64,000 bases of DNA from Chrysogorgia sp. JL179-B06 (Eukaryota > Cnidaria > Anthozoa > Scleralcyonacea > Chrysogorgiidae). The notes under the pieces were generated by a model, which had not been told where the DNA came from, made no database searches, and was given only the letters and a program-made list of their open reading frames with translations. The stretch covers positions 4,101,501-4,165,500 of the forward strand of contig JAYKKM010000080.1 in assembly GCA_035772405.1 (NCBI GenBank). Reading direction: 5' to 3'. The translations under genes were made by a program, and so were the position numbers. Shown in pieces: positions 45,421-60,400 of the stretch (positions are counted from its first letter, which is position 1; each line of letters opens with the position of its first letter).

Positions 45421-48400
45421 TTAACTTTTAACTTCAACTTTACTTTAACTTTTAACTTTAACTTTTAACTTTACTTTAACTTTTAACTTTAACTTTTAAC
45501 TTTACTTTAACTTTATGTTTACTTTAACTTTTAACTTTGCGTTGACTTTTAACTTTAACTTTTAAACTTTACTTTAACTTTTAACTTTAACTTTTAACTT
45601 TACTTTAACTTTATGTTTACTTTAACTTTTAACTTTACTTCAACTTTTAACTTTAACTTTACTTTTAACTTTTAACTTTAACTTTTAACTTTACTTTAAC
45701 TTTTAACTTTAACTTTTAACTTTACTTTAACTTTATGTTCACTTTAACTTTTAACTTTACTTTAACTTTTAACTTTAACTTTTAACTTTACTTTAACTTT
45801 ATGTTTACTTTAACTTTTAACTTTACTTTAACTTTTAACTTTAACTTTGCGTTGACTTTTAACTTTAACTTTTAACTTTACTTTAACTTTTAACTTTACT
45901 TTAATTTTGCTTTATCTTTTAACTTTAACTTTGCATTGACTTTTAACTTTTAACTTTACTTTAACTTTTAACTTACTTTAACTTTGCTTTAACTTTTAAC
46001 TTTGCGTTGACTTTTAAATTTAAACTTTAACTTTACTTTAACTTTTAACTTTAACTTTTAACTTTACTTTAACTTTATGTTTACTTTAACTTTTAACTTT
46101 ACTTTAACTTTTAAACTTTAACTTTACTTTAAACTTTTAACTTTACTTCAAATTTTAACTTTAACTTTTAACTTTACTTTAACTTTAACTTTTAACTTTA
46201 CTTTAAACTTTGCTTTAACTTTTAACGTTAACTTTACTTTAACTTTTAACTTTAACTTTTAACTTTACTTTAACTTTTAACTTTAACTTTTAACTTTACT
46301 TTAACTTTATGTTTACTTTTAACTTTTAACTGTGCGTTGACTTTTAACTTTAACTTTTAACTTTACTTTAACTTTTAACTTTAACTTTTAACTTTACTTT
46401 AACTTTATGTTTACTTTAACTTTTACTTTGCGTTGACTTTTAACTTTAACTTTTAACTTTACTTTTACTTTTAACTTTAACTTTTAACTTTACTTTAACT
46501 TTAACTTTTAACTTTACTTTAACTTTGCTTTAACTTTTAACTTCAACTTTACTTTAACTTTTAACTTTAACTTTTAACTTTACTTTAACTTTAACTTTTA
46601 ACTTTACTTTAACTTTATGTTTACTTTAACTTTTAACTTTGCGTTGACTTTTAACTTTAACTTTTAACTTTACTTTAACTTTTAACTTTAACTTTTAACT
46701 TTACTTTAACTTTATGTTTACTTTAACTTTTAACTTTACTTCAACTTTTAACTTTAACTTTACTTTAACTTTTAACTTTTAACTTTTAACTTTACTTTAC
46801 TTTTAACTTTAACTTTAAACTTTACTTTAACTTTATGTTTACTTTAACTTTTAACTTTACTTTAACTTTTAACTTTAACTTTTAACTTTACTTTAACTTT
46901 ATGTTTACTTTAACTTTTTAACTTTACTTTAACTTTTAACTTTAACTTTGCGTTGACTTTTAACTTTAACTTTTAACTTTACTTTAACTTTTAACTTTAC
47001 TTTAATTTTGCTTTTATCTTTTAACTTTAACTTTGCATTGACTTTTAATTTTTAACTTTACTTTAACTTTTAACTTTTAACTTACTTTAACTTTGCTTTA
47101 ACTTTTAACTTTGCGTTTTAACGTTACTTTAATTTTGCTTTAACTTTTAACTTTAACTTTGCGTTGACTTTTAACTTTTAACTTTCTTTAACTTTTAACT
47201 TACTTTAACTTTGCTTTAACTTTTAACTTTGCGTTGACTTTTAACTTTAACTTTTAACTTTACTTTAACTTTTAACTTTAACTTTTAACTTTACTTTAAC
47301 TTTATGTTTACTTTAACTTTTAACTTTACTTTAACTTTTAACTTTTAACTTACTTTAACTTTGCTTTAACTTTTAACTTTGCGTTGACTTTTAACTTTAT
47401 CTTTTAACTTTACTTTAACTTTTAACTTTTAACTTTTAACTTTACTTTAACTTTATGTTTACTTTAACTTTTAACTTTACATTAACTTTTAACTTTAACT
47501 TTTAACTTTACTTTAACTTTATGTTTACTTTAACTTTTTAACTTTACTTTAACTTTTAACTTTAACTTTACGTTGACTTTTAACTTTAACTTTTAACTTT
47601 ACTTTAACTTTTAACTTTACTTTAATTAGCTTTACCTTTTAACTTTAACTTTGCATTGACTTTTAACTTTTAACTTTACTTTAACTTTTAACTTACTTTA
47701 ACTTTGCTTTAACTTTTAACTTTGCGTTGACTTTTAAATTTAACTTTAACTTTACTTTAACTTTCAACTTTAACTTTACTTTAACTTTTAACTTTACTTC
47801 AAATTTTAACTTTAACTTTTAACTTTACTTTAACTTTAACTTTTAACTTTACTTTAACTTTGCTTTAACTTTTAACGTTAGCTTTACTTTAACTTTTAAC
47901 TTTAACTTTTAACTTTACTTTAACTTTTAACTTTAACTTTTAACTTTACTTTAACTTTATGTTTACTTTAACTTTTAACTGTGCGTTGACTTTTAACTTT
48001 AACTTTTAACTTTACTTTAACTTTTAACTTTAACTTTTAACTTTACTTTTAACTTTATGTTTACTTTAACTTTTAACTTTGCGTTGACTTTTAACTTTAA
48101 CTTTTAACTTTACTTTAACTTTTAACATTAACTTTTAACTTTACTTTAACTTTAACTTTTAACTTTACTTTAACTTTGCTTTAACTTTTAACTTCAACTT
48201 TACTTTAACTTTTAACTTTAACTTTTAACTTTACTTTAACTTTTAACTTTAACTTTTAACTTTACTTTAACTTTATGTTTACTTTAACTTTTAACTTTGC
48301 GTTTGACTTTTAACTTTAACTTTTAACTTTACTTTAACTTTTAACTTTAACTTTTAACTTTACTTTAACTTTATGTTTACTTTAACTTTTAACTTTACTT

Positions 48401-51400
48401 CAACTTTTAACTTTAACTTTTAACTTTACTTTAACTTTTAACTTTAACTTTTAACTTTACTTTAACTTTATGTTTACTTTAACTTTTACTTTGCGTTGAC
48501 TTTTAACTTTAACTTTTAACTTTACTTTTACTTTTAACTTTAACTTTTAACTTTAACTTTTAACTTTACTTTAACTTTTAACTTTAACTTTTAACTTTAC
48601 TTTAACTTTATGTTTACTTTAACTTTTAACTTTACTTTAACTTTTAACTTTTAACTTACTTTAACTTTGCTTTAACTTTTAACTTTGCGTTGACTTTTAA
48701 CTTTATCTTTTAACTTTACTTTAACTTTTAACTTTAACTTTTAACTTTACTTTAACTTTATGTTTACTTTAACTTTTAACTTTACATTAACTTTTAACTT
48801 TAACTTTTAACTTTACTTTAACTTTATGTTTACTTTAACTTTTAACTTTACTTTAACTTTTAACTTTAACTTTACGTTGACTTTTAACTTTAACTTTTAA
48901 CTTTACTTTAACTTTTAACTTTACTTTAATTAGCTTTACCTTTTAACTTTAACTTTGCATTGACTTTTAACTTTTAACTTTACTTTTAACTTTTAACTTA
49001 CTTTAACTTTGCTTTAACTTTTAACTTTGCGTTTGACTTTTAAATTTAACTTTAACTTTACTTTAACTTTCAACTTTAACTTTACTTTAACTTTTAACTT
49101 TACTTCAAATTTTAACTTTAACTTTTAACTTTACTTTAACTTTAACTTTTAACTTTACTTTAACTTTGCTTTAACTTTTAACGTTAGCTTTACTTTAACT
49201 TTTAACTTTAACTTTTAACTTTACTTTAACTTTTAACTTTAACTTTTAACTTTACTTTAACTTTATGTTTACTTTAACTTTTAACTGTGCGTTGACTTTT
49301 AACTTTAACTTTTAACTTTACTTTAACTTTTAACTTTAACTTTTAACTTTACTTTTAACTTTATGTTTACTTTAACTTTTAACTTTGCGTTGACTTTTAA
49401 CTTTAACTTTTAACTTTACTTTAACTTTTAACATTAACTTTTAACTTTACTTTAACTTTAACTTTTAACTTTACTTTAACTTTGCTTTAACTTTTAACTT
49501 CAACTTTACTTTAACTTTTAACTTTAACTTTTAACTTTACTCTAACTTTTAACTTTAACTTTTAACTTTAACTTTAACTTTATGTTTACTTTAACTTTTA
49601 ACTTTGCGTTGACTTTTAACTTTAACTTTTAACTTTACTTTAACTTTTAACTTTAACTTTTAACTTTACTTTAACTTTATGTTTTACTTTAACTTTTAAC
49701 TTTACTTCAACTTTTAACTTTAACTTTTAACTTTACTTTAACTTTTAACTTTAACTTTTAACTTTACTTTAACTTTATGTTTAATTTAACTTTTACTTTG
49801 CGTTGACTTTTAACTTTAACTTTTAACTTTTACTTTTACTTTTAACTTTAACTTTTAACTTTAACTTTTAACTTTACTTTAACTTTGCTTTAACTTTTAA
49901 CTTCAACTTTACTTTAACTTTTAACTTTAACTTTAACTTTACTTTAACTTTTAACTTTAAACTTTTAACTTTACTTTAACTTTATGTTTTACTTTAACTT
50001 TTAACTTTGCGTTGACTTTTAACTTTAACTTTTAACTTTACTTTAACTTTTAACTTTTAACTTTTAACTTTACTTTAACTTTGCTTTAACTTTTAACTTC
50101 AACTTTACTTTAACTTTTAACTTTAAACTTTTAACTTTACTTTAACTTTTAACTTTAACTTTTAACTTTACTTTAACTTTATGTTTTACTTTAACTTTTA
50201 ACTTTGCGTTGACTTTTAACTTTAACTTTTAACTTTACTTTAACTTTTAACTTTAACTTTTAACTTTACTTTAACTTTATGTTTTACTTTAACTTTTAAC
50301 TTTACTTCAACTTTTAACTTTAACTTTTAACTTTACTTTAACTTTTAACTTTAACTTTTAAACTTTACTTTAACTTTATGTTTACTTTAACTTTTACATT
50401 TGCGTTGACTTTTAACTTTAACTTTTAACTTTACTTTTAACTTTAACTTTTAACTTTAACTTTTAACTTTACTTTAACTTTTAACTTTAACTTTTAACTT
50501 TACTTTAACTTTATGTTTACTTTAACTTTTAACTTTACTTTAACTTTTAACTTTTAACTTACTTTAACTTTGCTTTAACTTTTAACTTTGCGTTGACTTT
50601 TAACTTTATCTTTTAACTTTACTTTAACTTTTAACTTTAAACTTTTAACTTTACTTTAACTTTATGTTTACTTTAACTTTTAACTTTACATTAACTTTTA
50701 ACTTTAACTTTTAACTTTACTTTAACTTTATGTTTACTTTAACTTTTAACTTTACTTTTACTTTTAACTTTAACTTTACGTTGACTTTTAACTTTAACTT
50801 TTAACTTTACTTTAACTTTTAACTTTACTTTAATTAGCTTTACCTTTTAACTTTAACTTTGCATTGACTTTTAACTTTTAACTTTACTTTAACTTTTTAA
50901 CTTACTTTAACTTTGCTTTAACTTTTAAAACTTTGCGTTGACTTTTAAATTTAACTTTAACTTTACTTTAACTTTCAACTTTAACTTTACTTTAACTTTT
51001 TAACTTTACTTCAAATTTTAACTTTAACTTTTTAACTTTTACTTTAACTTTAACTTTTAACTTTACTTTAACTTTGCTTTAACTTTTAACGTTAGCTTTA
51101 CTTTAACTTTTAACTTTAACTTTTAACTTTACTTTACTTAACTTTTAACTTTAACTTTTAAACTTTACTTTAACTTTATGTTTACTTTAACTTTTAACTG
51201 TGCGTTGACTTTTAACTTTAACTTTTAACTTTACTTTAACTTTTAACTTTAACTTTTAACTTTACTTTAACTTTATGTTTACTTTAACTTTTAACTTTGC
51301 GTTGACTTTTAACTTTAACTTTTAACTTTACTTTAACTTTTAACTTTAACTTTTAACTTTACTTTAACTTTGCTTTAACTTTTAACTTCAACTTTACTTT

Positions 51401-54400
51401 AACTTTTAACTTTAACTTTTAACTTTACTTTAACTTTTAACTTTAACTTTTAACTTTACTTTAACTTTATGTTTACTTTAACTTTTAACTTTGCGTTGAC
51501 TTTTAACTTTAACTTTTAACTTTACTTTAACTTTTAACTTTAACTTTTAACTTTACTTTAACTTTATGTTTACTTTAACTTTTAACTTTACTTCAACTTT
51601 TAACTTTAACTTTTAACTTTACTTTAACTTTTAACTTTAACTTTTAACTTTACTTTAACTTTATGTTTACTTTAACTTTTACTTTGCGTTGACTTTTAAC
51701 TTTAACTTTTAACTTTACTTTTACTTTTAACTTTAACTTTTAACTTTAACTTTTAACTTTACTTTAACTTTGCTTTAACTTTTAACTTCAACTTTACTTT
51801 AACTTTTAACTTTAACTTTTAACTTTACTTTAACTTTTAACTTTAACTTTTAACTTTACTTTAACTTTATGTTTACTTTAACTTTTAACTTTGCGTTGAC
51901 TTTTAACTTTAACTTTTAACTTTACTTTAACTTTTAACTTTAACTTTTAACTTTACTTTAACTTTATGTTTACTTTAACTTTTAACTTTACTTCAACTTT
52001 TTAACTTTAACTTTACTTTAACTTTTAACTTTAACTTTTAACTTTACTTTAACTTTTAACTTTAACTTTTAACTTTACTTTAACTTTATGTTTACTTTAA
52101 CTTTTAACTTTACTTTAACTTTTAACTTTAACTTTTAACTTTACTTTAACTTTATGTTTACTTTAACTTTTAACTTTACTTTAACTTTTAACTTTAACTT
52201 TTAACTTTACTTTAACTTTATGTTTACTTTAACTTTTAACTTTACTTTAACTTTTAACTTTTAAACTTACTTTAACTTTGCTTTAACTTTTAACTTTGCG
52301 TTGACTTTTAACTTTATCTTTTAACTTTACTTTAACTTTTAACTTTAACTTTTAACTTTACTTTAACTTTATGTTTACTTTAACTTTTAACTTTACATTA
52401 ACTTTCAACTTTAACTTTTAACTTTACTTTAACTTTATGTTTACTTTAACTTTTAACTTTACTTTAACTTTTAACTTTAACTTTACGTTGACTTTTAACT
52501 TTAACTTTTAACTTTACTTTAACTTTTAACTTTACTTTAATTAGCTTTACCTTTTAACTTTAACTTTGCATTGACTTTTAACTTTTAACTTTACTTTAAC
52601 TTTTAACTTACTTTAACTTTGCTTTAACTTTTAACTTTGCGTTGACTTTTAAATTTAACTTTAACTTTACTTTAACTTTCAACTTTAACTTTTAACTTTA
52701 ACTTTTAACTTTACTTTAACTTTTAACTTTAACTTTACTTTAACTTTTAACTTTACTTCAAATTTTAACTTTAACTTTTAACTTTACTTTAACTTTAACT
52801 TTTAACTTTACTTTAACTTTGCTTTAACTTTTAACGTTAACTTTACTTTAACTTTTAACTTTAACTTTTAACTTTACTTTAACTTTTAACTTTAACTTTT
52901 AACTTTACTTTAACTTTATGTTTACTTTAACTTTTAAACTGTGCGTTGACTTTTAACTTTAACTTTTAACTTTACTTTAACTTTTAACTTTAACTTTTAA
53001 CTTTACTTTAACTTTATGTTTACTTTAACTTTTAACTTTGCGTTGACTTTTAACTTTAACTTTTAACTTTACTTTAACTTTTAACATTAACTTTTAACTT
53101 TACTTTAACTTTAACTTTTAACTTTACTTTAACTTTGCTTTAACTTTTAACTTCAACTTTACTTTAACTTTTAACTTTAACTTTTAACTTTACTTTAACT
53201 TTTAACTTTAACTTTTAACTTTACTTTAACTTTATGTTTACTTTAACTTTTAACTTTGCGTTGACTTTTAACTTTAACTTTTAACTTTACTTTAACTTTT
53301 AACTTTAACTTTTAACTTTACTTTAACTTTATGTTTACTTTAACTTTTAACTTTACTTTAACTTTTAACTTTTTAACTTACTTTAACTTTGCTTTAACTT
53401 TTAACTTTGCGTTGACTTTTAACTTTATCTTTTAACTTTACTTTAACTTTTAACTTTAACTTTTAACTTTACTTTAACTTTATGTTTACTTTAACTTTTA
53501 ACTTTACATTAACTTTTAACTTTAACTTTTAACTTTACTTTAACTTTATGTTTACTTTAACTTTTAACTTTACTTTAACTTTTAACTTTAACTTTACGTT
53601 GACTTTTAACTTTAACTTTTAACTTTACTTTAACTTTTAACTTTACTTTAATTAGCTTTACCTTTTAACTTTTAACTTTGCATTGACTTTTAACTTTTAA
53701 CTTTACTTTAACTTTTAACTTACTTTAACTTTGCTTTAACTTTTAACTTTGCGTTGACTTTTAAATTTAACTTTAACTTTACTTTAACTTTCAACTTTAA
53801 CTTTTAACTTTAACTTTTAACTTTACTTTAACTTTATGTTTACTTTAACTTTTAACTTTACTTTAACTTTTAACTTTAACTTTACTTTAACTTTTAACTT
53901 TACTTCAAATTTTAACTTTAACTTTTAACTTTACTTTAACTTTAACTTTTAACTTTACTTTAACTTTGCTTTAACTTTTAACGTTAACTTTACTTTAACT
54001 TTTAACTTTAACTTTTAACTTTACTTTAACTTTTAACTTTAACTTTTAACTTTACTTTAACTTTATGTTTACTTTAACTTTTAACTGTGCGTTGACTTTT
54101 AACTTTAACTTTTAACTTTACTTTAACTTTTAACTTTAACTTTTAACTTTACTTTAACTTTATGTTTACTTTAACTTTTAACTTTGCGTTGACTTTTAAC
54201 TTTAACTTTTAACTTTACTTTAACTTTTAACATTAACTTTTAACTTTACTTTAACTTTAACTTTTAACTTTACTTTAACTTTGCTTTAACTTTTAACTTC
54301 AACTTTACTTTAACTTTTAACTTTAACTTTTAACTTTACTTTAACTTTTAACTTTAACTTTTAACTTTACTTTAACTTTATGTTTACTTTAACTTTTAAC

Positions 54401-57400
54401 TTTGCGTTGACTTTTAACTTTAACTTTTAACTTTACTTTAACTTTTAACTTTAACTTTTAACTTTACTTTAACTTTATGTTTACTTTAACTTTTAACTTT
54501 ACTTCAACTTTTAACTTTAACTTTACTTTAACTTTTAACTTTAACTTTTAACTTTACTTTAACTTTTAACTTTAACTTTTAACTTTACTTTAACTTTATG
54601 TTCACTTTAACTTTTAACTTTAACTTTTAACTTTACTTTAACTTTTAACTTTACTTTAACTTTATGTTTACTTTAACTTTTAACTTTACTTTAACTTTTA
54701 ACTTTAACTTTGCGTTGACTTTTAACTTTAACTTTTAACTTTACTTTAACTTTTAACTTTACTTTAATTTTGCTTTATCTTTTAACTTTAACTTTGCATT
54801 GACTTTTAACTTTTAACTTTACTTTAACTTTTAACTTACTTTAACTTTGCTTTAACTTTTAACTTTGCGTTGACTTTTAAATTTAACTTTAACTTTACTT
54901 TAACTTTTAACTTTAACTTTTAACTTTACTTTAACTTTATGTTTACTTTAACTTTTAACTTTACTTTAACTTTTAAATTTAACTTTACTTTAACTTTTAA
55001 CTTTACTTCAAATTTTAACTTTAACTTTTAACTTTACTTTAACTTTAACTTTTAACTTTACTTTAACTTTGCTTTAACTTTTAACGTTAACTTTACTTTA
55101 ACTTTTAACTTTAACTTTTAACTTTACTTTAACTTTTAACTTTAACTTTTAACTTTACTTTAACTTTATGTTTACTTTAACTTTTAACTGTGCGTTGACT
55201 TTTAACTTTAACTTTTAACTTTACTTTAACTTTTAACTTTAACTTTTAACTTTACTTTAACTTTATGTTTACTTTAACTTTTACTTTGCGTTGACTTTTA
55301 ACTTTAACTTTTAACTTTACTTTTACTTTTAACTTTAACTTTTAACTTTACTTTAACTTTAACTTTTAACTTTACTTTAACTTTGCTTTAACTTTTAACT
55401 TCAACTTTACTTTAACTTTTAACTTTAACTTTTAACTTTACTTTAACTTTTAACTTTAACTTTTAACTTTACTTTAACTTTATGTTTACTTTAACTTTTA
55501 ACTTTGCGTTGACTTTTAACTTTAACTTTTAACTTTACTTTAACTTTTAACTTTAACTTTTAACTTTACTTTAACTTTATGTTTTACTTTAACTTTTAAC
55601 TTTACTTCAACTTTTAACTTTAACTTTACTTTAACTTTTAACTTTAACTTTTAACTTTACTTTAACTTTTAACTTTAACTTTTAACTTTACTTTAACTTT
55701 ATGTTTACTTTAACTTTTAACTTTACTTTAACTTTTAACTTTAACTTTTAACTTTACTTTAACTTTATGTTTACTTTAACTTTTAACTTTACTTTAACTT
55801 TTAACTTTAACTTTGCGTTGACTTTTAACTTTAACTTTTAACTTTACTTTAACTTTTAACTTTACTTTAATTTTGCTTTATCTTTTAACTTTAACTTTGC
55901 ATTGACTTTTAATTTTTAACTTTACTTTAACTTTTAACTTTTAACTTAACTTTAACTTTGCTTTAACTTTTAACTTTGCGTTTTAACGTTACTTTAATTT
56001 TGCTTTAACTTTTAACTTTAACTTTGCGTTGACTTTTAACTTTTAACTTTCTTTAACTTTTAACTTACTTTAACTTTGCTTTAACTTTTAACTTTGCGTT
56101 GACTTTTAACTTTAACTTTTAACTTTACTTTAACTTTTAACTTTAACTTTTAACTTTACTTTAACTTTATGTTTACTTTAACTTTTAACTTTACTTTAAC
56201 TTTTAACTTTTAACTTACTTTAACTTTGCTTTAACTTTTAACTTTGCGTTGACTTTTAACTTTATCTTTTAAACTTTACTTTAACTTTTAACTTTAACTT
56301 TTAACTTTACTTTAACTTTATGTTTACTTTAACTTTTAACTTTACATTAACTTTTAACTTTAACTTTTAACTTTACTTTAACTTTATGTTTACTTTAACT
56401 TTTAACTTTACTTTAACTTTTAACTTTAACTTTACGTTGACTTTTAACTTTAACTTTTAACTTTACTTTAAACTTTTAACTTTACTTTAATTAGCTTTAC
56501 CTTTTTAACTTTAACTTTGCATTGACTTTTAACTTTTAACTTTACTTTAACTTTTAACTTACTTTAACTTTGCTTTAACTTTTAACTTTGCGTTGACTTT
56601 TAAATTTAACTTTAACTTTACTTTAACTTTCAACTTTAACTTTTAACTTTAACTTTTAACTTTACTTTAACTTTATGTTTGCTTTAACTTTTAACTTTAC
56701 TTTAACTTTTAACTTTAACTTTACTTTAACTTTTAACTTTACTTCAAATTTTAACTTTAACTTTTAACTTTACTTTAACTTTATGTTTACTTTAACTTTT
56801 AACTTTGCGTTGACTTTTAACTTTAACTTTTAACTTTACTTTAACTTTTAACATTAACTTTTAACTTTAGTTCAACTTTAACTTTTAACTTTACTTTAAC
56901 TTTGCTTTAACTTTTAACTTCAACTTTACTTTAACTTTTAACTTTAACTTTTAACTTTACTTTAACTTTTAACTTTAACTTTTAACTTTACTTTAACTTT
57001 ATGTTTACTTTAACTTTTAACTTTGCGTTGACTTTTAACTTTAACTTTTAACTTTACTTTAACTTTTAACTTTAACTTTTAACTTTACTTTAACTTTATG
57101 TTTACTTTAACTTTTAACTTTACTTCAACTTTTAACTTTAACTTTTAACTTTACTTTAACTTTTAACTTTAACTTTTAACTTTACTTTAACTTTATGTTT
57201 ACTTTAACTTTTACTTTGCGTTGACTTTTAACTTTAACTTTTTACTTTACTTTTACTTTTAACTTTAACTTTTAACTTTACTTTAACTTTAACTTTTAAC
57301 TTTACTTTAACTTTGCTTTAACTTTTAACTTCAACTTTACTTTAACTTTTAACTTTAACTTTTAACTTTACTTTAACTTTTAACTTTAACTTTTAACTTT

Positions 57401-60400
57401 ACTTTAACTTTATGTTTACTTTAACTTTTAACTTTGCGTTGACTTTTAACTTTAACTTTTAACTTTACTTTAACTTTTAACTTTAACTTTTAACTTTACT
57501 TCAACTTTATGTTTACTTTAACTTTTAACTTTACTTCAACTTTTAACTTTAACTTTACTTTAACTTTTAACTTTAACTTTTAACTTTACTTTAACTTTTA
57601 ACTTTAACTTTTAACTTTACTTTAACTTTATGTTTACTTTAACTTTTAACTTTACTTTAACTTTTAACTTTAACTTTTAACTTTACTTTAACTTTATGTT
57701 TACTTTAACTTTTAACTTTACTTTAACTTTTAACTTTAACTTTTAACTTTACTTTAACTTTATGTTTACTTTAACTTTTAACTTTACATTAACTTTTAAC
57801 TTTTAACTTACTTTAACTTTGCTTTAACTTTTAACTTTGCGTTGACTTTTAACTTTATCTTTTAACTTTACTTTAACTTTTAACTTTAACTTTTAACTTT
57901 ACTTTAACTTTATGTTTACTTTAACTTTTAACTTTACATTGACTTTTAACTTTAACTTTTAACTTTACTTTAACTTTATGTTTACTTTTAACTTTTAACT
58001 TTACTTTAACTTTTAACTTTAACTTTACGTTGACTTTTAACTTTAACTTTTAACTTTACTTTAACTTTTAACTTTACTTTAATTAGCTTTACCTTTTAAC
58101 TTTAACTTTGCATTGACTTTTAACTTTTAACTTTACTTTAACTTTTAACTTACTTTAACTTTGCTTTAACTTTTAACTTTGCGTTGACTTTTAAATTTAA
58201 CTTTAACTTTACTTTAACATTCAACTTTAACTTTTAACTTTAACTTTTAACTTTACTTTAACTTTATGTTTACTTTAACTTTTAACTTTACTTTAACTTT
58301 TAACTTTAACTTTACTTTAACTTTTAACTTTACTTCAAATTTTAACTTTAACTTTTAACTTTACTTTAACTTTAACTTTTAACTTTACTTTAACTTTGCT
58401 TTAACTTTTAACGTTAACTTTACTTTAACTTTTAACTTTAACTTTTAACTTTACTTTAACTTTTAACTTTAACTTTTAACTTTACTTTAACTTTATGTTT
58501 ACTTTAACTTTTAACTGTGCGTTGACTTTTAACTTTAACTTTTAACTTTACTTTAACTTTTAACTTTAACTTTTAACTTTACTTTAACTTTATGTTTACT
58601 TTAACTTTTAACTTTGCGTTGACTTTTAACTTTAACTTTCAACTTTACTTTAACTTTTAACATTAACTTTTAACTTTGCTTTAACTTTTAACTTCAACTT
58701 TACTTTAACTTTTAACTTTAACTTTTAACTTTACTTTAACTTTTAACTTTAACTTTTAACTTTACTTTAACTTTATGTTTACTTTAACTTTTAACTGTGC
58801 GTTGACTTTTAACTTTAACTTTTAACTTTACTTTAACTTTTAACTTTAACTTTTAACTTTTACTTTAACTTTATGTTTACTTTAACTTTTACTTTGCGTT
58901 GACTTTTAACTTTAACTTTTAACTTTACTTTTACTTTTAACTTTAACTTTTAACTTTACTTTAACTTTAACTTTTAACTTTACTTTTAACTTTGCTTTAA
59001 CTTTTAACTTCAACTTTACTTTAAACTTTTAACTTTAACTTTTAACTTTACTTTAACTTTTAACTTTAACTTTTAACTTTACTTTAACTTTATGTTTACT
59101 TTAACTTTTAACTTTGCGTTGACTTTTAACTTTAACTTTTAACTTTACTTTAACTTTTAACTTTAACTTTTAACTTTACTTTAACTTTATGTTTACTTTA
59201 ACTTTTAACTTTACTTCAACTTTTAACTTTAACTTTACTTTAACTTTTAACTTTAACTTTTAACTTTACTTTAACTTTTAACTTTAACTTTTAACTTTAC
59301 TTTAACTTTATGTTTACTTTAACTTTTAACTTTACTTTAACTTTTAACTTTAACTTTTAACTTTACTTTAACTTTATGTTTACTTTAACTTTTAACTTTA
59401 CTTTAACTTTTAACTTTAACTTTGCGTTGACTTTTAACTTTAACTTTTAACTTTACTTTAACTTTTAACTTTACTTTAATTTTGCTTTATCTTTTAACTT
59501 TAACTTTGCATTGACTTTTAATTTTTAACTTTACTTTAACTTTTAACTTTTAACTTACTTTAACTTTGCTTTAACTTTTAACTTTGCGTTTTAACGTTAC
59601 TTTAATTTTGCTTTAACTTTTAACTTTAACTTTGCGTTGACTTTTAACTTTTAACTTTCTTTAACTTTTAACTTACTTTAACTTTGCTTTAACTTTTAAC
59701 TTTGCGTTGACTTTTAACTTTAACTTTTAACTTTACTTTAACTTTTAACTTTAACTTTTAACTTTACTTTAACTTTATGTTTACTTTAACTTTTAACTTT
59801 ACTTTAACTTTTAACTTTTAACTTACTTTAACTTTGCTTTAACTTTTAACTTTGCGTTGACTTTTAACTTTATCTTTTAACTTTACTTTAACTTTTAACT
59901 TTAACTTTTAACTTTACTTTAACTTTATGTTTACTTTAACTTTTAACTTTACATTAACTTTTAACTTTAACTTTTAAACTTTACTTTAACTTTATGTTTA
60001 CTTTAACTTTTAACTTTACTTTAACTTTTAACTTTAACTTTACGTTGACTTTTAACTTTAACTTTTAACTTTACTTTAACTTTTAACTTTACTTTAATTA
60101 GCTTTACCTTTTAACTTTAACTTTGCATTGACTTTTAACTTTTAACTTTACTTTAACTTTTAACTTACTTTAACTTTGCTTTAACTTTTAACTTTGCGTT
60201 GACTTTTAAATTTAACTTTAACTTTACTTTAACTTTCAACTTTAACTTTTAACTTTAACTTTTAACTTTACTTTAACTTTATGTTTGCTTTAACTTTTAA
60301 CTTTACTTTAACTTTTAACTTTAACTTTACTTTAACTTTTAACTTTACTTCAAATTTTAACTTTAACTTTTAACTTTACTTTAACTAACTTTTAACTTTA